Shown in pieces: positions 5,013 through 6,563 of a stretch of 6,563 nt of DNA. Location of the stretch: the NCBI GenBank assembly GCA_027019845.1, contig JALUWE010000521.1, positions 1 to 6,563 of the forward strand, read 5' to 3'. Source of the DNA: Anaerolineales bacterium (GTDB lineage Bacteria; Chloroflexota; Anaerolineae; Anaerolineales; JABWBV01). The position numbers and the translations under genes are program-made. Under the pieces are notes generated by a model. The model had not been told where the DNA came from. It searched no databases and saw nothing but the letters and a program-made list of their open reading frames with translations. Numbering within the stretch: the first letter of the stretch is position 1; each line of letters opens with the position of its first letter.

Positions 5013-5090
5013 TTACTCCAACACCCCCACGCCGCGTTCCCACTCCGCCTCCCCAGGTGTGATGTAGATGCGGGTGGTGTTCAGGCTGGC
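5013..5090 (-). pseudogene. 3'-end remnant of a tyrosine recombinase gene (copy 1)
   Basis: On the minus strand this reads ASLNTTRIYITPGEAEWERG and then VGVLE and a TAA stop (5013-5015), without interruption. It is the end of a XerC/D-like tyrosine recombinase. It includes the Tyr of the TTRIY motif, which is the nucleophile in this family, and the usual short tail. Everything upstream (the rest of the catalytic and core-binding domains) is missing: homology stops sharply at 5090, next to the toxin-antitoxin promoter. A second, longer copy lies at 5942-6063. The stop codon shows that it is a genuine gene end and not a chance match. Confidence 0.75.
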
Positions 5091-5109
5091 AGTACCTTAA
5101 TGGTACAAT
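5080..5109 (+). promoter_or_regulatory. Probable promoter of the AbrB/PIN operon
   Basis: TACAAT at 5104-5109 is a good -10 box. The best -35 (TTCAGG, 5080-5085, 18-nt spacing) is weak and lies inside the integrase remnant. The leader to ATG 5150 would be about 34 nt. Confidence 0.5.
5092..5106 (+). promoter_or_regulatory. Operator-like palindrome GTACC-TTAAT-GGTAC
   Basis: A perfect 5-bp inverted repeat with a 5-nt centre overlaps the predicted -10 box of the AbrB/PIN pair. AbrB-type antitoxins commonly repress their own operon through such palindromes. It begins 2 nt after the integrase remnant ends. Confidence 0.5.
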
Positions 5110-5137
5110 ATCGGGAAAGCATGACTGTATGACTTTC

Positions 5138-5143
5138 AGGAGA
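5138..5143 (+). promoter_or_regulatory. Ribosome binding site that decides the antitoxin start
   Basis: AGGAGA lies 6 nt before the ATG at 5150. It argues against the earlier in-frame ATG at 5129, which has no such site. Confidence 0.75.
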
Positions 5144-5149
5144 AATAGC

Positions 5150-5431
5150 ATGGCTACAGGTGTGCGTGTACAGGCCAAAGGCCAGGTGACTATCCCCGCC
5201 CGTATTCGACGCCGGCTCAATTTGCAGCCAGGCGATCTGGTACTGTTCATCGAAACACCGGAGGGGGTGTTGCTACGCCGGGCAGAACTGGTGGATGAAA
5301 CCGGGCTGCGGCAAAAACTCGCCACTGACATCGCTGATTTGCGTCAACGCTTTGGTGACTTACCAGCAGAAGAAATCCAGGCGTTGGTTGAGGAAGCCAT
5401 TCAAAGCTCCAGACAATTTCCGGGGACGTAA
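5150..5431 (+). CDS. AbrB/SpoVT-AbrB family antitoxin (VapB-like)
   Basis: This 93-residue protein carries a swapped-hairpin AbrB domain at about residues 4-44: VRVQAKGQVTIPARIRRRLN, then LQPGDLVLFIETPEGVLLRR. These domains dimerise and bind DNA. The remaining 45 residues are an acidic helical tail (LPAEEIQALVEEAIQ), the part that in VapB proteins wraps the toxin and blocks its active site. The start at 5150 is chosen from AGGAGA six bases upstream; ATG 5129 would add 7 residues. Its TAA overlaps the toxin's ATG by one base (TAATG, 5429-5433), a normal coupling for antitoxin-first operons. A palindrome over the promoter fits autoregulation. The pair sits between two integrase-end remnants, which points to horizontal movement. 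Confidence 0.9.
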   Translation: MATGVRVQAKGQVTIPARIRRRLNLQPGDLVLFIETPEGVLLRRAELVDETGLRQKLATDIADLRQRFGDLPAEEIQALVEEAIQSSRQFPGT

Positions 5432-5847
5432 TGCGTGTGGTACTGGACGCCAACGTAGTCATCAGCGGTCTGATTTCGGATTCTGGGCCACCTGGACGCA
5501 TCCTGGATGCCTGGGTGGAAGGGCGGTTCGAGCTGGTGGTTTCCGCTTCGATTCTGAAAGAATGGGAACGAGTGCTCTCGTATCCCCGCATTCGTGAACG
5601 CCTGGTCCCCCAACGAGCGCAGGACGTATTGAGAAGTGTGGAGACGCTGTCTCTGGTCGTACCCGAAAACATCGTACTGCCGGATTTGCAGATGGACCCC
5701 AGCGACACCATGTATCTGGCATGTGCGGTGGAAGGGAAAGCCGATTTTCTGGTTACGGGCAACCTGAAACATTTCGCCGAGGCACAAGGACGTTTTCGTA
5801 CCTTGCGCATTCTTTCTCCGCGTGACTTTTTGTCCTTTATTGTATAG
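5431..5847 (+). CDS. PIN-domain ribonuclease toxin (VapC-like, COG1569 type)
   Basis: This 138-residue protein is a PIN-domain nuclease, the likely toxin of the pair. The catalytic acids are all present: D6 in VVLDANVVIS, E44 in ILKEWERVL, D92 in DPSDTMYLACA (D89 nearby), and D105 in KADFLVTGN. The residue order DAN...E...DxxD...D-LVTGN matches the 'putative toxin PIN family' of about 140 residues rather than the shortest VapCs. Such enzymes cut RNA in a magnesium-dependent way, often tRNA or rRNA, and are held inactive by the antitoxin. The target here cannot be read. The start overlaps the antitoxin stop by one base, and a weak GGGGA lies 4 nt upstream. No terminator is seen after the stop; integrase debris begins about 95 nt later. 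Confidence 0.92.
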   Translation: MRVVLDANVVISGLISDSGPPGRILDAWVEGRFELVVSASILKEWERVLSYPRIRERLVPQRAQDVLRSVETLSLVVPENIVLPDLQMDPSDTMYLACAVEGKADFLVTGNLKHFAEAQGRFRTLRILSPRDFLSFIV

Positions 5848-5941
5848 AATTGCAATACTTCCCTGGCCAGCGCCGGTTGGAGAATCCCCAGTTGGTTGCC
5901 TGTGTCACCAGAATAAAGGGGATAGCCTGCCAGAAAACTCC

Positions 5942-6063
5942 TCACTCCAACACCCCCACGCCGCGTTCCAGATCCGCCTTCCCCAGGTGTGACGTAGATG
6001 CGGGTGGTGTTCAGGCTGGCGTGGCCCAACAGCGCGGCCACCTTCTCCCGCGAAACGCCCGCA
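5942..6063 (-). pseudogene. 3'-end remnant of a tyrosine recombinase gene (copy 2), frameshifted
   Basis: On the minus strand this reads GVSREKVAALLGHASLNTTR, then IYVTPGE. It is the C-terminal catalytic block of a tyrosine recombinase, with the conserved LGH and the nucleophile Tyr. After GE an extra base shifts the frame. Removing it restores an EADLERGVGVLE tail and a TGA stop at 5942-5944. Homology to copy 1 (5013-5090) is near-perfect over 76-77 nt. This copy reaches about 40 nt further upstream before stopping near 6063, at a join with an unrelated plus-strand gene remnant. The tail EADLE here against EAEWE in copy 1 suggests two related but distinct parent genes. Confidence 0.75.
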
Positions 6064-6297
6064 CCCGAACCGGCCTGGCTACGCCGTCTGGACCGCCGCG
6101 CCCGGCGCGTGGTGGCCTTTCTGGAAAGCGAGGGGGAGATTCGTTCCGCGGACGTGGCCCGCCTGCTGGGCATTGGCAGGCGGCAGGCGCGCAACCTGCT
6201 GCGTCGGTGGGTGGCCGACGACTGGCTGGAAGTCGTCGACCCTGCCAACCGCAGCCGCCGCTACCGCCTGCAAAGTGACAGTCACCTTCGGCGGTGA
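6064..6297 (+). pseudogene. Winged-helix domain remnant, 5' end replaced by integrase DNA
   Basis: The plus strand encodes AWLRRLDRRARRVVAFLESE, then GEIRSADVARLLGIGRRQAR and NLLRRWVADDWLEVVDP, ending RRYRLQ. This is a clear winged helix-turn-helix of about 60 residues. The RSADVARLLGIGRRQARNLL segment is the HTH, and GWLE-like plus RRYRL form the wing. It looks like the C-terminal end of a larger protein. An open frame can be traced back to ATG 5998, but codons 5998 to about 6063 are antisense to the integrase remnant, so that start is probably not original. There is no ribosome site before 5998. The last nine residues and the stop come from a perfect hairpin. A short expressed chimeric protein of 99 residues cannot be excluded. 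Confidence 0.55.
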
Positions 6298-6306
6298 CTG
6301 TCACTT
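6273..6306. other. Perfect 14-bp hairpin over the end of the winged-helix remnant
   Basis: AAGTGACAGTCACC (6273-6286) pairs completely with GGTGACTGTCACTT (6293-6306) around the 6-nt loop TTCGGC. Each arm is itself a near-palindrome (GTGAC-N-GTCAC). No T-run follows, so it is not a standard terminator. It may be a REP-like interspersed element or a protein-binding palindrome. Confidence 0.8.
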
Positions 6307-6362
6307 GACGGGCGTTGGGGACGTCGCACATCGCACACCGCACACCGCACTCCCCCCGGGAC

Positions 6363-6554
6363 CGGTTCACCCCCACGGGTGTGGGGACATCGGGGCCGGG
6401 AGACGGGAGACGGGAGACGGGAGACGGGGGATGGGGGACGGAAGGTGGAGAGCGCGTCGCTCCTACGGGCGTTGGGGACGTCGCACATCGCACCCCGCAC
6501 ATCGCACACCGCACCCCCACGGGAACGGTTCACCCCCACGGGTGTGGGGACATC
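6363..6554 (-). CRISPR. Two identical 29-nt type I-E CRISPR-like repeats in a degenerate context
   Basis: Bases 6363-6391 and 6526-6554 are identical. On the minus strand they begin GATGTCCCCACACCCG and end TGGGGGTGAACCG. They match type I-E repeats in length (29), in the internal CCCCAC/GTGGGG stem and in the GTGAACCG end. They are 163 bp apart, which does not fit the usual ~61-bp unit. The DNA between is low complexity and partly shared between copies, so it is not normal spacer DNA. Weaker related segments occur at about 6309-6325 and 6454-6482. This is more likely CRISPR-repeat-derived debris than a working array. A real array could still begin beyond the window edge. Confidence 0.35.
6398..6437 (+). 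repeat. GGGAGAC heptamer repeats with G-quadruplex potential
   Basis: Four perfect GGGAGAC heptamers (6398-6425) are followed by two GGGGG runs (6426-6430 and 6433-6437). Six G-runs of at least three, with loops of 2-4 nt, satisfy the usual quadruplex pattern. Confidence 0.75.
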
Positions 6555-6563
6555 GGGGCGGGA

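Larger units (their letters stand above)
5015..6020. repeat. Direct repeat pair (5015-5090 and 5944-6020) bracketing the toxin-antitoxin operon
   Basis: The two integrase-end segments are in the same orientation, about 929 bp apart. They differ at a few positions and by one indel. The AbrB/PIN operon with its own promoter lies wholly between them. Confidence 0.8.
6309..6563. repeat. Tandem duplication of a ~95-bp repeat unit
   Basis: Unit A (about 6309-6402) and unit B (6466 to the window end) share CGGGCGTTGGGGACGTCGCA, then a CGCACAYCGCAC-type low-complexity stretch, then the 29-nt CRISPR-like element and CATCGGGGC. Unit B carries a slightly longer CGCAC stretch. A 60-65 bp purine-rich tract (6398-6452) separates them. 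No credible coding frame is visible in this field. Confidence 0.8.

Noticed and set aside
4875..5132. Plus-strand open frame after the DGR target
   Set aside because: It consists of repeat DNA, three hairpins, a T-run and antisense integrase tail, with no ribosome site.
4875..5150. A DGR template repeat or reverse transcriptase close to the variable region
   Set aside because: I found no second copy of the GGCTCCTGG...ATCGGGTTTCGG segment on either strand and no reverse-transcriptase motif anywhere in the window.
5247..6248. Long minus-strand open frame of 333 codons
   Set aside because: It runs antisense through the antitoxin and PIN genes, then through the frameshifted integrase tail and the winged-helix remnant. 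Only the short integrase stretch reads as real protein; the rest is Arg/Ser-rich shadow sequence.

Overview
The window is GC-rich and gene-dense, with short tandem repeats in most long gaps. It suggests a Chloroflexota-like genome (Anaerolineae/Caldilineae/Roseiflexus type). That placement is inference from overall style: an M23 peptidase with a Pro/Thr linker, a SAP plus FGE-fold protein, paired toxin-antitoxin genes and degenerate intergenic repeats. No phylogenetic marker is present except a tRNA.

Layout. 1-540: a small two-pass membrane protein with a C-terminal coiled coil, bracketed by a 9-nt tandem repeat (GGTAGACAA type). 542-1657: an exported M23 metallopeptidase with a full catalytic set. 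1676-1876: tRNA-Lys(UUU) with a clear sigma70 promoter and an intrinsic terminator. 1877-2233: a gene-free stretch with two strong hairpins (the second a good terminator) and two promoters reading right. 2234-3326: an overlapping gene pair, a winged-helix-like protein followed by an AbiEii/MNT-type nucleotidyltransferase. The nucleotidyltransferase appears to be cut short by an in-frame TGA. 3423-4874: a SAP + Pro-rich linker + FGE/C-type-lectin-fold protein whose last ~30 residues look like the variable region of a diversity-generating retroelement (DGR). 4919-4987: three consecutive hairpins. 5013-6063: an AbrB/PIN (VapBC-like) toxin-antitoxin pair lying between two same-orientation remnants of the 3' end of a tyrosine recombinase gene. 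6064-6563: a winged-helix gene remnant, a 14-bp perfect hairpin, and a repeat field that carries two 29-nt type I-E CRISPR-like repeats and G-rich heptamers.

How it fits together. This looks like an accessory or plastic island. It holds one probable DGR target gene (reverse transcriptase and template repeat not in the window), two two-gene modules of toxin-antitoxin style that each carry operator-like palindromes on their promoters, integrase debris, and CRISPR-like debris. The strongest novel observation is the DGR variable region at 4744-4841. Nearly every unusual codon there can be derived from AAY or AGG by changing only adenines.
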